Shown: positions 25,413 to 35,718, counted from the first letter of the stretch. The stretch is 64,000 bases of DNA from an uncultured Pelagibacteraceae bacterium (GCA_902629585.1 CACORI010000001.1:1-64000); one strand, 5' to 3'. Notes: generated from the sequence alone by a model not told the origin. Numbers and translations are program-made.

Positions 25413-27131
25413 ATGATTAAGACATTAAAAACTGTTCTTGCTGTTGCTGTTACATTTTCAATCCTAACTATTTCTAATGCATCTGCTAATGCAATTAAGA
25501 AATGGTCTAACGGTGAATTTAGTCTTTCTGTTTTATCTGCTAAAGAAAGAGAGAAAGAGCTAAAGTGGTTTCAAGATGCTGCTAAGCCATTCAAAGGAAT
25601 GACCTTAAAAGTAGTATCTGAGGGGATACCAACTCACGTGTACGAGTCTAAGACTCTTACAAAAGCGTTTGAAGAAATAACAGGCATCAAGGTACAACAC
25701 CAGATCATAGGAGAAGGCGACGTTGTAATGGCCGTTCAAACACAAATGCAAACTAACGTAAGTATTTACGATGCATATGTTAATGACTCAGACTTAATTG
25801 GTACGCACGCACGTATGCAGCAGGCTGTCAACTTAACTGACTGGATGAAAGGCGAAGGTAAAGCTGTTACTAATCCATATTTGGATTTAGATGATTTTAT
25901 AGGACTTCAATTTACTACAGGTCCAGATGGAAATCTTTACCAACTACCAGACCAACAATTTGCTAACCTTTATTGGTTTAGAAAAGACTGGTTTGATAGA
26001 CCTGAAATTCAAAAACAATTTAAAGCTAAATATGGTTATGATTTAGGTGTACCATTAAACTGGTCTGCTTATGAAGACATCGCTAAATTCTTTTCAGAAG
26101 ATGTAAAGACAATAGATGGTGTTAATATTTATGGTCATATGGACTACGGTAAAAGAGCTCCTGACTTAGGTTGGAGAATGACTGATGCATGGTTATCAAT
26201 GGCTGGTGCAGGAAGTAAAGGTCTACCTAATGGAGTACCTGTAGATGAGTGGGGAATAAGAATGGAACCAGGTTCATGTAACCCAGTTGGTGCTAACGTA
26301 TCAAGGGGTGGAGCTACTAATGGCCCTGCTGCAGTATACGCAATTAGAAAATGGGATGAATGGTTAAGAGCTTATGCGCCTCCGGGAGCAGCGGCTATGG
26401 ACTTTTATCAGTCTTTACCATCTCTTTCTTCAGGAAATGTTGCTCAGCAAATTTTTTGGTATACAGCTTTCACAGCTTCTTTAGTAGGAAAAGATCCTAA
26501 TAATAAAGTAGTTGATGCAAACGGTATGCCTTTATGGAGAATGGGCCCATCACCTAAAGGACCTTATTGGGAAGAAGGTATGAAGCTTGGATATCAAGAC
26601 GTTGGATCATGGACTTTATTTAAGTCTACTGACGTTGAGAGAAGAAAAGCTGCATGGTTGTACGCTCAATTTGCAGTTTCAAAAACTGTATCTCTTAAAA
26701 AAGCAGATGTAGGTTTAACTTTCGTAAGAAAAAGCACTGTTAACCACAAACACTTTACCAAGAGAGCGCCTGAATTAGGTGGACTTATTGAGTTCTATAG
26801 ATCAGACAACAGAAATGTATGGTCTCCTACAGGTATTAACGTTCCAGATTATCCGAAGCTTGCACAATTATGGTGGCAGCATATTGGAGAAGTTAACTCT
26901 GGTACATTTACACCACAACAAACTATGGATCGTCTTGCAGATGAGATGGACTTAGTTATGTCTCGTATGGAAGCTGCTGACAAAGCTAGTAACGCTTACG
27001 GTGGATGTGGACCAAGACTTAATAAACCAAGAGAAGCTTCTTATTGGTTAAATAAAGCTGGTTCGCCAAAAGCTAAAGTTAACGAGAAACCTCAAGGTAA
27101 AACCATAGCATACAAGGACGCTTGGAAATAA
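25413..27131 (+). CDS. glpV: Glycerol ABC transporter substrate-binding protein (GlpV-like)
   Basis: A 572-residue exported binding protein, well above the usual 400-450 of sugar-binding proteins and matching the length of rhizobial GlpV. A Sec signal peptide ends near residue 26 (SNASA-NAI). The body belongs to family 1 extracellular solute-binding proteins. Glycerol as ligand follows from the context: glpK upstream, two unusual ATPases, two permeases, the small DUF2160 protein and gpsA. The coding sequence is richer in GC-ending codons than its neighbours, consistent with high expression. Confidence 0.85.
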   Translation: MIKTLKTVLAVAVTFSILTISNASANAIKKWSNGEFSLSVLSAKEREKELKWFQDAAKPFKGMTLKVVSEGIPTHVYESKTLTKAFEEITGIKVQHQIIGEGDVVMAVQTQMQTNVSIYDAYVNDSDLIGTHARMQQAVNLTDWMKGEGKAVTNPYLDLDDFIGLQFTTGPDGNLYQLPDQQFANLYWFRKDWFDRPEIQKQFKAKYGYDLGVPLNWSAYEDIAKFFSEDVKTIDGVNIYGHMDYGKRAPDLGWRMTDAWLSMAGAGSKGLPNGVPVDEWGIRMEPGSCNPVGANVSRGGATNGPAAVYAIRKWDEWLRAYAPPGAAAMDFYQSLPSLSSGNVAQQIFWYTAFTASLVGKDPNNKVVDANGMPLWRMGPSPKGPYWEEGMKLGYQDVGSWTLFKSTDVERRKAAWLYAQFAVSKTVSLKKADVGLTFVRKSTVNHKHFTKRAPELGGLIEFYRSDNRNVWSPTGINVPDYPKLAQLWWQHIGEVNSGTFTPQQTMDRLADEMDLVMSRMEAADKASNAYGGCGPRLNKPREASYWLNKAGSPKAKVNEKPQGKTIAYKDAWK

Positions 27132-27151
27132 CCTTAGGTTAATCTAAATTT

Positions 27152-27180
27152 AAAAAGGGGCATTTATTGCCCCTTTTTTT
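27152..27180 (+). terminator. Terminator/attenuator after glpV
   Basis: GGGGC / GCCCC stem flanked by A and T runs (AAAAAGGGGC...GCCCCTTTTTTT) with a 7-base loop, 25 bases after the glpV stop and before glpS. It should raise binding protein over transporter. Confidence 0.88.
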
Positions 27181-27205
27181 TGAAGCTAAATTACAAATTA
27201 TAAAT

Positions 27206-28270
27206 ATGAGTTTAGAATTAAAGAATGTTGAAAAAAAAGTAGGTATAGAAACTCATATTTATTCAACAAATTTAAAATTAGAAAAAAACACCATTAATGT
27301 TCTATTAGGCTCCACTCTTGCAGGCAAAACAACTCTAATGCAAATTATGGCTGGTCTAGACAAACCCACATCAGGCGAAATTTGGTTTAATGGTGAAAAT
27401 GTTACTGGTAAAGAAGTTCAAAAAAGAAATTGTTCTATGGTTTACCAACAATTTATTAATTATCCAAACTTTACTGTTTTTGAAAATATTGCTTCACCAT
27501 TGAAAATTACGGGTGTGAAACCTGATGAAATTAACAAAAGAGTAGGAAAAGTTGCTGAACTTTTAAAATTATCGGCTATGTTAAATAAAAAACCTGATGA
27601 ATTATCTGGAGGTCAACAGCAGAGAACTGCACTAGCTCGAGCGCTAGTAAAAGACTCAGATTTGATATTACTAGATGAACCTTTAGCTAATTTAGATTTT
27701 AAACTTCGTGAAGAGCTAAGAGAAGAATTACCTAAACTTTTTGAAGATAGAGACTGTATTGTCGTATATGCAACAACAGAACCCTTAGATGCATTAATGA
27801 TAGGTGGAAACACTGCAACATTATTAGAAGGAAATGTTATTCAATATGGAAAAACTTTAGATGTTTACAGTAAACCTGAAAATTTAATTTCAGCTAAAGT
27901 ATTTAGCGATCCTCCAATGAATATAGCTGAAATAACCAAAAGTGGAGAAATTTTCAAATTAAAAGATAACGATGTCCAATGGAAATCAAACGTAAAAATC
28001 AAAGATGGAAACTACAAAATAGGTATAAGACCACACAATATAACTACATACAAAGAAGGAAATAATTCAGTTGAAATTAATGGAAAAGTTTTAATTTCTG
28101 AATTAAGTGGGTCAGAAAGCTTAATTCATTTTACTAACGGAAAACTTAATTGGGTTTCGTTATCAAACGGTATTCAGCAAAAAAATATTGGTGAGAATAC
28201 AAAATTATTTATGAATGTAGATGAGTTTTTATATTTTGATATAAATAACAGATTGGTCACTAATGGCTAA
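27206..28270 (+). CDS. glpS: Glycerol ABC transporter ATPase, lacking the switch histidine (GlpS-like)
   Basis: The tracked start at 27167 lies inside the terminator; the ATG at 27206 (MSLELKNVEKK) gives 354 residues. It has Walker A GSTLAGKTT, a normal signature LSGGQQQRTA and Walker B LILLDEP. The usual switch THD is replaced by TTE (VVYATTEPLDAL), so the catalytic His is missing. A C-terminal TOBE-like domain follows. It should pair with the other ATPase, whose defect is in the signature. The stop overlaps the glpT start by 8 bases. Confidence 0.87.
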   Translation: MSLELKNVEKKVGIETHIYSTNLKLEKNTINVLLGSTLAGKTTLMQIMAGLDKPTSGEIWFNGENVTGKEVQKRNCSMVYQQFINYPNFTVFENIASPLKITGVKPDEINKRVGKVAELLKLSAMLNKKPDELSGGQQQRTALARALVKDSDLILLDEPLANLDFKLREELREELPKLFEDRDCIVVYATTEPLDALMIGGNTATLLEGNVIQYGKTLDVYSKPENLISAKVFSDPPMNIAEITKSGEIFKLKDNDVQWKSNVKIKDGNYKIGIRPHNITTYKEGNNSVEINGKVLISELSGSESLIHFTNGKLNWVSLSNGIQQKNIGENTKLFMNVDEFLYFDINNRLVTNG

Positions 28271-29327
28271 AATTACTTTAAAAGATTTAAGTCATAGCTA
28301 TTTAACAAAACAAAGTAACGATGCAGACTGGGCATTAAGAGGAGTTGATATTGATTGGAAAGATGGGGGAGCTTACGCATTATTAGGCCCTTCTGGTTGT
28401 GGAAAGACAACATTACTAAACATTATTTCAGGCTTATTAAAACCAACTAAAGGTGAAATTTTATTTGATGATAAAGATGTAACGGCCTTAAATCCAGTTG
28501 AAAGAGATATTGCTCAAATATTTCAGTTTCCAGTTATATACGACACTATGACTGTTTATGATAATTTAGCCTTTCCACTTAAAAATAGAGGCCTTTCTAA
28601 AACAGAAATTGACTCAAAAGTAAAAGAAATTGGAGAAATGTTAGAACTGACATCAACTCTCAATAATAAAGCCGCTGGATTAACAGCAGATGGAAAACAA
28701 AAAATTTCTTTAGGAAGAGGACTAGTCAGATCAGATGTTAACGTAATTATGTTTGATGAACCTTTAACGGTTATTGATCCTCATTTGAAATGGGTTTTAA
28801 GGTCAAAGTTAAAAGAATTACACCAAAAAATTAGTCGGACTATGATTTATGTTACTCATGACCAAATTGAAGCATTAACTTTTGCAGATCAAGTAGTGGT
28901 TATGCATGATGGGCAAATCGTTCAAACGGGTACTCCTGTAGAATTATTTGAAAAACCAAAACATACTTTTGTAGGACATTTTATTGGTTCGCCAGGCATG
29001 AATATTCTTCCTTGTGAAATTGAAAATGGCCAAATTAATTTTGAAGGAAAGATCTTATCAAATAATACAAGTATTAAAAAAACAAATTTTAGCAAAACTC
29101 AAATAGGCATAAGGCCAGAATTTGTCAATTTTTCTAATGAGGGAATTGAAGTAAAGATCAAAAGAGTAAGTAATACAGGCAGACATAAAGTAATTGATAC
29201 TGAGTGTAGTAGCGGAATTATTAAAATTTTAACTAACGCTTCCGCAGAGATACCTAGTGATAGTGCACATATAACTTTCGAAAAAAAATACACTTATGTA
29301 TATGGAGATGACTGGATAATTGAATAA
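28263..29327 (+). CDS. glpT: Glycerol ABC transporter ATPase, degenerate signature (GlpT-like)
   Basis: A 354-residue ABC ATPase with Walker A GPSGCGKTT, Walker B VIMFDEP and the switch His intact (YVTHDQIEAL). The signature is degenerate, LTADGKQK in place of LSGGQ. A MalK-like TOBE tail follows. Not to be confused with the GlpT glycerol-3-phosphate antiporter of enterobacteria; the name follows the rhizobial glpSTPQUV nomenclature. The stop overlaps the permease start as TAATG. Confidence 0.87.
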   Translation: MAKITLKDLSHSYLTKQSNDADWALRGVDIDWKDGGAYALLGPSGCGKTTLLNIISGLLKPTKGEILFDDKDVTALNPVERDIAQIFQFPVIYDTMTVYDNLAFPLKNRGLSKTEIDSKVKEIGEMLELTSTLNNKAAGLTADGKQKISLGRGLVRSDVNVIMFDEPLTVIDPHLKWVLRSKLKELHQKISRTMIYVTHDQIEALTFADQVVVMHDGQIVQTGTPVELFEKPKHTFVGHFIGSPGMNILPCEIENGQINFEGKILSNNTSIKKTNFSKTQIGIRPEFVNFSNEGIEVKIKRVSNTGRHKVIDTECSSGIIKILTNASAEIPSDSAHITFEKKYTYVYGDDWIIE

Positions 29328-30193
29328 TGAACAAAACACTTAATCAAAAAGCCTGGTACTTTGTTATTCCTGTTTTTGCACTTGTTGCATTTAATGCTGT
29401 AGTGCCATTAATGACTGTTGTTAACTATTCCTTCCAAGAAACTTTTGGAAGTAACGTTTTCCAATGGGAAGGAACAAGATGGTTCAAAGAAATTTTACAT
29501 TCCGAAAGATTTCACGCATCTTTAGGTAGACAATTTATATTCACTTTTATAATTTTACTAATACAGCTGCCTTTAGGTATAGCTATTGCTTTAACTATGC
29601 CTAAAAAAGGTTGGGGCGTTCCTGTTTGTTTAATTTTAATGTCAATGCCGTTATTAATACCTTGGAATGTAGTAGGGGCTATGTGGAATATATTTGCTCT
29701 TCCTGACATAGGTTTTCTTGGAAACTCTTTAAATTCACTCGGTTTTGATTATAATTTTACTCAACAAAGTGGAGATGCTTGGTTCACAACTATTCTTATG
29801 GATGTTTGGCATTGGACTTCTTTAGTTGTTCTTTTATCTTATGCAGGTTTAAATTCAATTCAGCCAGCATACTATCAAGCTGCAGAAATAGATGGTGCTA
29901 GTAGATGGGATGTTTTTAGATATATAGAACTACCTAAAATGAAAAAAGTTTTAACTTTAGCTATACTTTTAAGGTTTATGGATAGCTTTATGATCTATAC
30001 TGAACCTTTTGTTTTAACAGGAGGTGGCCCTGGTAATGCAACAAACTTTCTATCATTAGATTTAGTAAAAATGGCCTTAGGTCAATTTGATCTTGGACCT
30101 GCAGCTGCTATGTCACTTATTTACTTTTTAATTGTACTTTTAATGTGTTGGGTTTTCTACAGCTTAATGATGAAGGATGAGGGCAGAACATGA
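29327..30193 (+). CDS. glpP: Glycerol ABC transporter permease (GlpP-like)
   Basis: A 288-residue MalF-type permease with six hydrophobic spans and an EAA loop (YYQAAEIDGASRWDVFRYIELP) at about residue 185. The N-terminus resembles other sugar-type permeases. Translational coupling to both neighbours (TAATG and ATGA overlaps) shows assembly as one complex with the following permease. Confidence 0.88.
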   Translation: MNKTLNQKAWYFVIPVFALVAFNAVVPLMTVVNYSFQETFGSNVFQWEGTRWFKEILHSERFHASLGRQFIFTFIILLIQLPLGIAIALTMPKKGWGVPVCLILMSMPLLIPWNVVGAMWNIFALPDIGFLGNSLNSLGFDYNFTQQSGDAWFTTILMDVWHWTSLVVLLSYAGLNSIQPAYYQAAEIDGASRWDVFRYIELPKMKKVLTLAILLRFMDSFMIYTEPFVLTGGGPGNATNFLSLDLVKMALGQFDLGPAAAMSLIYFLIVLLMCWVFYSLMMKDEGRT

Positions 30194-30990
30194 AAAAAAT
30201 AAAATGGGCGGTACCAACATTATATATAATTTTTTTAATGTTACCTATTTATTGGTTGTTAAATATGTCATTTAAATCAACTACTGAAATTATAAATGTT
30301 TATTCATTGTGGCCACAAGATTTTACTTTAGATAATTATAAAACAATATTTACAGATAGCACCTGGTATATGGGTTATGTAAATTCTATTACGTATACTG
30401 TTTTTAATACTTTAATTTCTGTATCTGCAGCACTTCCTGCTGCTTACGCCTTTTCAAGATACAAATTTTTAGGTGATAAACATTTATTTTTCTGGCTGTT
30501 AACAAACAGAATGGCTCCACCAGCCGTTTTTGCTTTACCTTTCTTTCAATTTTACTCATCAGTAAATTTATTTGATACACATATAGCTATTGCGCTATCT
30601 CACTGTCTCTTTAATATTCCTCTTGCTGTTTGGATATTGGAAGGATTTATGTCTGCTGTTCCTAAAGAATTAGATGAAACCGCATATGTTGATGGTTATT
30701 CTTTTCCTAAATTTTTCTTTAAAATTTTTATACCTACAATAGCTGCTGGAATAGGTATTACTATGTTTTTCTGTTTTATGTTTTCTTGGGTTGAATTATT
30801 GTTGGCAAAAACTCTTACCGCTACAATAGCTAAACCAATCGCAGCTATAATGACAAGAACCTCAAGTACTTCAGGTTATGAGCTTGGTTTGCTTGCAGCA
30901 GCTGGAAGTTTAACTATTTTACCTGGAGCAGTAGTAATTTATTTTGTGAGAAATTATATTGCTAAAGGTTTTGCAATGGGGAGAGTATGA
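30190..30990 (+). CDS. glpQ: Glycerol ABC transporter permease (GlpQ-like)
   Basis: A 266-residue MalG-type permease with six spans. Its EAA loop (LDETAYVDGYSFPKFFFKIFIP) lies around residue 160-180. ATGA overlaps couple it to the preceding permease and the following small protein. It is the second half of the heterodimeric glycerol channel. The rhizobial name glpQ is used; it is unrelated to the glycerophosphodiesterase of the same symbol. Confidence 0.88.
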   Translation: MKKIKWAVPTLYIIFLMLPIYWLLNMSFKSTTEIINVYSLWPQDFTLDNYKTIFTDSTWYMGYVNSITYTVFNTLISVSAALPAAYAFSRYKFLGDKHLFFWLLTNRMAPPAVFALPFFQFYSSVNLFDTHIAIALSHCLFNIPLAVWILEGFMSAVPKELDETAYVDGYSFPKFFFKIFIPTIAAGIGITMFFCFMFSWVELLLAKTLTATIAKPIAAIMTRTSSTSGYELGLLAAAGSLTILPGAVVIYFVRNYIAKGFAMGRV

Positions 30991-31343
30991 TTTTTACAAA
31001 TCTATATGCATCTAGCTGGTCTACGGTTGGCGAACCGAAAGAAAAAGGTCTTTTTGATTTTGATTTTATAACATGGATGGCTTGGACTTGGCCAACAGCA
31101 AGTTTTTTTATTTTTATAGCTCTTTGCATCACAGTTATGTATTTCTGGGAAAAAAAAGTTCCAGGAGGAAGCCCTAGAAAGGGAATATTAACTTTAAACA
31201 CAACAAGAGGAGACAGATTGTTTGTTTCACTTCTTAGTGCAGCATTTATTCATCTAGCTTGGCTTGGATTGACAGATTTAAACCTTTGGTTTGCTACATT
31301 TATTTCCTCTTTATTTGCAGTATTTGTCTTTAGATATGTATAA
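30987..31343 (+). CDS. glpU: Small DUF2160 membrane protein of the glycerol transporter
   Basis: A 118-residue protein with about three hydrophobic segments and the conserved FDFITWMAWTWPTA start of the first span, then WEKKVPGGSPRKGIL in a loop. These match DUF2160 (GlpU), which occurs only in glycerol-type ABC operons and therefore supports the glycerol call for the whole transporter. Its biochemical role is not known to me; it overlaps the permease by 4 bases. Confidence 0.85.
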   Translation: MIFTNLYASSWSTVGEPKEKGLFDFDFITWMAWTWPTASFFIFIALCITVMYFWEKKVPGGSPRKGILTLNTTRGDRLFVSLLSAAFIHLAWLGLTDLNLWFATFISSLFAVFVFRYV

Positions 31344-31346
31344 AAA

Positions 31347-32375
31347 ATGAAAAAAATTGTAATTATTGGAGCTGGCGCAATGGGTTCAGCTTTTGCTGTT
31401 CCATGTGCTGATAATTCTAATCAAGTTTTTTTAGTTGGCTCTTTTTTAGAAGATAAATTAATACAAGAAATAAAAAGTCTAAATAATTTTCATCCTGTTT
31501 TAAAAAGTCAATTACCAGAAAATATAAAAGTTCTTAAATTTTCTGAATTTGATAATAAATTAAAAGAAAATATTGATTTATTAGTTGTAGGAGTTAGTTC
31601 AAAAGGTATTCAATGGATTGGAGATGAAATTTCTAAATTTTACAAAAACACAATAGATATTTTGTTATTAACCAAAGGCTTAGCTGTGATTGATGATAAA
31701 TTTGAAACTTTAGCAGAGAAACTAAATAAAATTTTAATAAAAAATGGACTCAAAAATTCAAAAATCTCTGCTGTTGGCGGACCATGTCTGGCAAATGGTT
31801 TGGTTAATAGAATAAATAGTAGTGTTGTACTTGCAAATGAAAATTTAGATATTGTCAAAAATATTGGAAAAATGATTTCTACAAAATATTATTCGACGGA
31901 GTACTCTAATGATTTAATAGGAGTAGAAGTATGCGCGGCAACAAAAAATATTTATTCTATGTTAATAGGCGCTTCTGAAGGTTTGAGCAGTAATTCTTTA
32001 GATAATCAAATTAAAAATAAGTATTACCTCAATACTGCTGCCTCTTTAGCTTATAAATCAGTTTCTGAAATGAAAATTTTAACAAAAAAATTAAATGGTA
32101 AAGCAGAAACTGCATATGGTTTATCTGGATTGGGAGATTTATATGTGAGTTCGGCTGGAGGAAGAAATAGTAAAATGGGATATTATCTTGGTCAAGGTCA
32201 TTTATTTAAAGAAGCTAAAGAAAAATTTATGAAAGACATCACTGTTGAGGGAGCTGATTTAGCTTTTGAAATTGGACCAAAAATTCTTCAAGAGTTTGAT
32301 AAAAAAGAATTTCCATTACTTATTAGTGTGATTGAAAGTATTTATAATAACAAAAAATTGGAAATTTGTTGGTAA
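31347..32375 (+). CDS. gpsA: NAD(P)-dependent glycerol-3-phosphate dehydrogenase
   Basis: A 342-residue GpsA-type enzyme: Rossmann motif GAGAMGSAFA at the N-terminus, the catalytic Lys region EVCAATKNIYSM and the substrate region GLSGLGDLYVS. It interconverts glycerol 3-phosphate and dihydroxyacetone phosphate. It starts 3 bases after glpU. The membrane enzyme GlpD is not in the window, so this soluble enzyme may carry glycerol catabolism, lipid synthesis, or both. It is somewhat divergent from housekeeping GpsA. Confidence 0.85.
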   Translation: MKKIVIIGAGAMGSAFAVPCADNSNQVFLVGSFLEDKLIQEIKSLNNFHPVLKSQLPENIKVLKFSEFDNKLKENIDLLVVGVSSKGIQWIGDEISKFYKNTIDILLLTKGLAVIDDKFETLAEKLNKILIKNGLKNSKISAVGGPCLANGLVNRINSSVVLANENLDIVKNIGKMISTKYYSTEYSNDLIGVEVCAATKNIYSMLIGASEGLSSNSLDNQIKNKYYLNTAASLAYKSVSEMKILTKKLNGKAETAYGLSGLGDLYVSSAGGRNSKMGYYLGQGHLFKEAKEKFMKDITVEGADLAFEIGPKILQEFDKKEFPLLISVIESIYNNKKLEICW

Positions 32376-32377
32376 TA

Positions 32378-34063
32378 TTAAAATAAACCTTCTATTTCAC
32401 CTTTATTATTAAGCTTAATTGAGTCTGCAGCGGGAACTCTTGGTAAGCCAGGCATCGTCATAATAGCTCCACAAACAACAACTATAAACTCAGCACCAGA
32501 TGAAAGTCTTATTTCTCTGATTGGCAGCGCGTGACCAGTCGGAGCACCCTTTAAACTGGGATCAGTAGAAAAACTATATTGAGTTTTAGCAACACAAATA
32601 GGTAATTCGTCATATCCAGCTTCTTCAAAACTTTTGAGCTGATCTCTAATTTTAGTATCTGCTATAACCTCATCAGCTCTATAAATTTCTTTTGCGATTG
32701 TCTCTATTTTATTGAAAAGAGGTGTTTTACTTTCATATAAAAATTTAAATTTAGACTCATTTTTTTCACATAAATCCACAACATGAGCAGCAAGATCTTT
32801 CGTTCCCTCACCACCATTTGCCCAATGAGTACACAGACTAGCTTTAACTCCCAGATCATCACAAAAATCTATTAAAGCCTTAACTTCTTTATCGGTATCT
32901 TTAATAAAATGATTAACTGCTATTGCAACAGGTAATCCAAATTTTTTAACATTTTCAACATGCCTTTGAAGATTAACCAATCCTTTCTTAAGAGCATCAA
33001 CGTTTTCATTTTTTAAATCATCTTTAGCAACACCACCATGCATTTTTAATGCTCTTATAGTTGCAACTATTACTACACAGCTTGGTTTCAAATTTGATTT
33101 TCTGCATTTTATATCAAGAAACTTTTCAGCACCTAAATCTGCACCAAAGCCAGCTTCAGTAACCACATAGTCTGCAAGCTTAAGTCCTGTTTTTGTCGCA
33201 ATAACAGAGTTACATCCATGAGCAATATTTGCAAATGGACCTCCATGAATAATGGCAGGATTATTTTCTAAAGTTTGTGTCACATTAGGTCTAATTGCAT
33301 CTTTAAGTAAGACGGTCATAGGACCTTGTGCTTTTAAGTCCTTAGCGTAAATAGGTTTTTTTTCCCTAGTGTAAGCAACAGTAATGTTTCCAATTCTTTT
33401 TTCTAAATCTTCAAGATTATTAGCTAGACAAAAGATTGCCATTATCTCTGATGCGACAGTGATATCAAAACCATCTTCTCTAGGAAAACCATTTGCAACA
33501 CCACCTAAATTTATATTAATTGATCTAAGAGCTCGATCATTCATGTCTAAAACTCTTCTCCAAACAATTCTCCTTACGTCTATATTTAATTTATTTCCCC
33601 AATAGATATGATTATCAATTAACGCGGATAAAAGATTATGAGCTGATGTGATTGCATGAAAATCACCTGTAAAATGTAAATTAATTTGTTCCATTGGAAC
33701 TACTTGTGCATATCCACCACCTGCCGCACCGCCTTTCATTCCAAAAGAAGGACCTAAACTTGGCTCTCTTAAACAAACTATAGATTTTTTTCCTATTTTA
33801 TTTAATCCATCATTTAAACCAACAGAAGTTGTTGTTTTTCCTTCACCCGCTGGTGTTGGAGTTATTGCAGTTACTAATATCAATTTTCCATCAGGTTTAT
33901 CTTTTAATTTATCAAGATACTCCAAGTTAATTTTAGCAATATGTCTACCCATGGGACTGAATGCAGCACTTTCATCAGGAACTTCAACTTTTGACAATAT
34001 ATCATTGATTGGTTGCATTTTTGCTTCTCTTGCAATTTGGATGTCTGATTTTACTTCACTCAT
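32378..34063 (-). CDS. fhs: Formate-tetrahydrofolate ligase
   Basis: A 561-residue ATP-dependent enzyme joining formate and tetrahydrofolate to 10-formyl-THF, or releasing ATP and formate in reverse. The P-loop-like [14 protein letters not shown] (about residue 68-81), [18 protein letters not shown] and [16 protein letters not shown] are diagnostic. Length is normal. It is convergent with gpsA (2 bases) and divergent from soxB. It processes one-carbon units released by the demethylases around it. Confidence 0.97.
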   Translation of the reverse strand: MSEVKSDIQIAREAKMQPINDILSKVEVPDESAAFSPMGRHIAKINLEYLDKLKDKPDGKLILVTAITPTPAGEGKTTTSVGLNDGLNKIGKKSIVCLREPSLGPSFGMKGGAAGGGYAQVVPMEQINLHFTGDFHAITSAHNLLSALIDNHIYWGNKLNIDVRRIVWRRVLDMNDRALRSININLGGVANGFPREDGFDITVASEIMAIFCLANNLEDLEKRIGNITVAYTREKKPIYAKDLKAQGPMTVLLKDAIRPNVTQTLENNPAIIHGGPFANIAHGCNSVIATKTGLKLADYVVTEAGFGADLGAEKFLDIKCRKSNLKPSCVVIVATIRALKMHGGVAKDDLKNENVDALKKGLVNLQRHVENVKKFGLPVAIAVNHFIKDTDKEVKALIDFCDDLGVKASLCTHWANGGEGTKDLAAHVVDLCEKNESKFKFLYESKTPLFNKIETIAKEIYRADEVIADTKIRDQLKSFEEAGYDELPICVAKTQYSFSTDPSLKGAPTGHALPIREIRLSSGAEFIVVVCGAIMTMPGLPRVPAADSIKLNNKGEIEGLF

Positions 34064-34191
34064 TAAAAGTCCTATATAAATATTAAAAAAGTTGATCGAT
34101 TAGTATCTCTTTTTACAGCCTTTGGAAATATCTAAAAATTATATATAAAAAAAATATGAACTATTTCTATTCTTTATTATAAAATTTATAA

Positions 34192-35448
34192 ATGCAAAAA
34201 TATTCAATATTTAATTTAGTTAAAAATGCTTTTTCAAATCATGAGAATTGGGATTTAGCTTGGAAGGATCCAACTCCTAAAAAAGAATACGACGTAGTAA
34301 TTATTGGAGGTGGAGGCCATGGTCTAGCAACCGCATATTATCTGGCAAAAGAGCATAATATTACCAACGTGGCAATCATAGAAAAGGGCTGGATTGGTGG
34401 TGGAAATGTTGGACGTAATACAACAATAATTAGATCTAATTATATGTACGACGACAATGCTTTGTTTAGTGAGTTTGGAATGAATTTATGGAGAAAGATG
34501 AGTCAAGATTTAAATTATAATGTTATGTTTTCTCCAAGAGGAATTATAAATCTTGCCCACTCTGATGCGCAGATGAACATTTATGCAAGAAGAGGCAACT
34601 CAATGAGGCTCAATGGTATTGATGCTATTCTTCTCAATAGGGAGCAAGTTAAAGAAATAATTCCAATGGCAGATTTTTCAGAAAATGTACGGTTTCCAAT
34701 TTTTGGTGGATTAATGCAACCAAGTGCAGGAACCGCAAGACATGATGCAGTTGCTTGGGGTTATGCAAGACAAGCTGACTCGATGGGAGTCGATATAATT
34801 CAAAATTGTGAAGTTACAGGTTTTGATGTTTCAAGCGGAAAAATAAAAGGTGTTCGAACCTCAAGAGGTGATATTAGCGCTAAAAAAATAGGTCTATGTG
34901 TTGCTGGTAGTACAAATATTTTAGCAGAAAAACTAAACATGACTTTACCAATCGAAACTCATCTTCTTCAAGCATGTGTTTCAGAACCTGTTAAACCAGT
35001 TTTAGACAGAGTTGTAACTTTTGGAGCTGGACACTTTTATATTAGTCAATCAGACAAAGGTGAAATGGTTATGGGTGGAGATTTAGATGGATATAATAGT
35101 TACGCACAAAGAGGAAATCTTCCAACCCTTCAGCATGTTTTAACAGAAGGAATTGCAATGATGCCCTTTTTAAGCAAATTAAAAATGCTTAGAACTTGGG
35201 GTGGAATTATGGATATGTCAATGGATGGTTCTCCAATAATTGATAAGACACATATTGAAGGATTATATTTAAATTGTGGTTGGTGCTATGGTGGTTTTAA
35301 AGCAACTCCAGCATCAGGATGGACTTTTGCTCATACAATTGCACAAGATAGGGTTCATGAATTGAACTCTGGTTACAGTTTAAGCAGGTTCAATACAGGT
35401 CACTTACTTGATGAAAAGGGACTTGGGACTAAAACTTGGATTTCGTAA
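34192..35448 (+). CDS. soxB: Heterotetrameric sarcosine oxidase beta subunit
   Basis: A 418-residue flavoprotein with the FAD motif VVIIGGGGHGLATAYYLA, the SoxB signature GRNTTIIRSNY and TARHDAVAWGYAR, whose His matches the covalent FMN attachment site of the family. It oxidises the N-methyl group of sarcosine; a variant (MgdA) acts on N-methylglutamate. No Shine-Dalgarno is present and a TATTAT box lies close to the ATG, so the leader is very short. First of four genes in the sox order BDAG. Confidence 0.92.
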   Translation: MQKYSIFNLVKNAFSNHENWDLAWKDPTPKKEYDVVIIGGGGHGLATAYYLAKEHNITNVAIIEKGWIGGGNVGRNTTIIRSNYMYDDNALFSEFGMNLWRKMSQDLNYNVMFSPRGIINLAHSDAQMNIYARRGNSMRLNGIDAILLNREQVKEIIPMADFSENVRFPIFGGLMQPSAGTARHDAVAWGYARQADSMGVDIIQNCEVTGFDVSSGKIKGVRTSRGDISAKKIGLCVAGSTNILAEKLNMTLPIETHLLQACVSEPVKPVLDRVVTFGAGHFYISQSDKGEMVMGGDLDGYNSYAQRGNLPTLQHVLTEGIAMMPFLSKLKMLRTWGGIMDMSMDGSPIIDKTHIEGLYLNCGWCYGGFKATPASGWTFAHTIAQDRVHELNSGYSLSRFNTGHLLDEKGLGTKTWIS

Positions 35449-35718
35449 ATGTTGCATATTAAGTGCCCACATTGTGGAATGAGATCTCAAAATGAATTTT
35501 CTTACGGAGGAGATGCCACCATTAAAAGACCAGAGCTAAATAAAGATATATCAGATCAAGAGTGGAACAATTTTGTTTATAATAGAAAAAGTTTAAGAGG
35601 CAAACATTGGGAATTATGGCAACATTTATCAGGCTGTCGACAATGGATTAAAGTTGAGAGAGATACAGCTACACATGAAATTTTTAATACTCTTAAAGCT
35701 AATGAGGATATTTCTTAA
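35449..35718 (+). CDS. soxD: Sarcosine oxidase delta subunit
   Basis: An 89-residue zinc-binding subunit. Cys6, Cys9, His59 and Cys63 (CPHC and HLSGC) form the zinc site, at the same residue numbers I recall for the structurally known enzyme. It starts directly after soxB and overlaps the soxA start by one base. Confidence 0.95.
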   Translation: MLHIKCPHCGMRSQNEFSYGGDATIKRPELNKDISDQEWNNFVYNRKSLRGKHWELWQHLSGCRQWIKVERDTATHEIFNTLKANEDIS

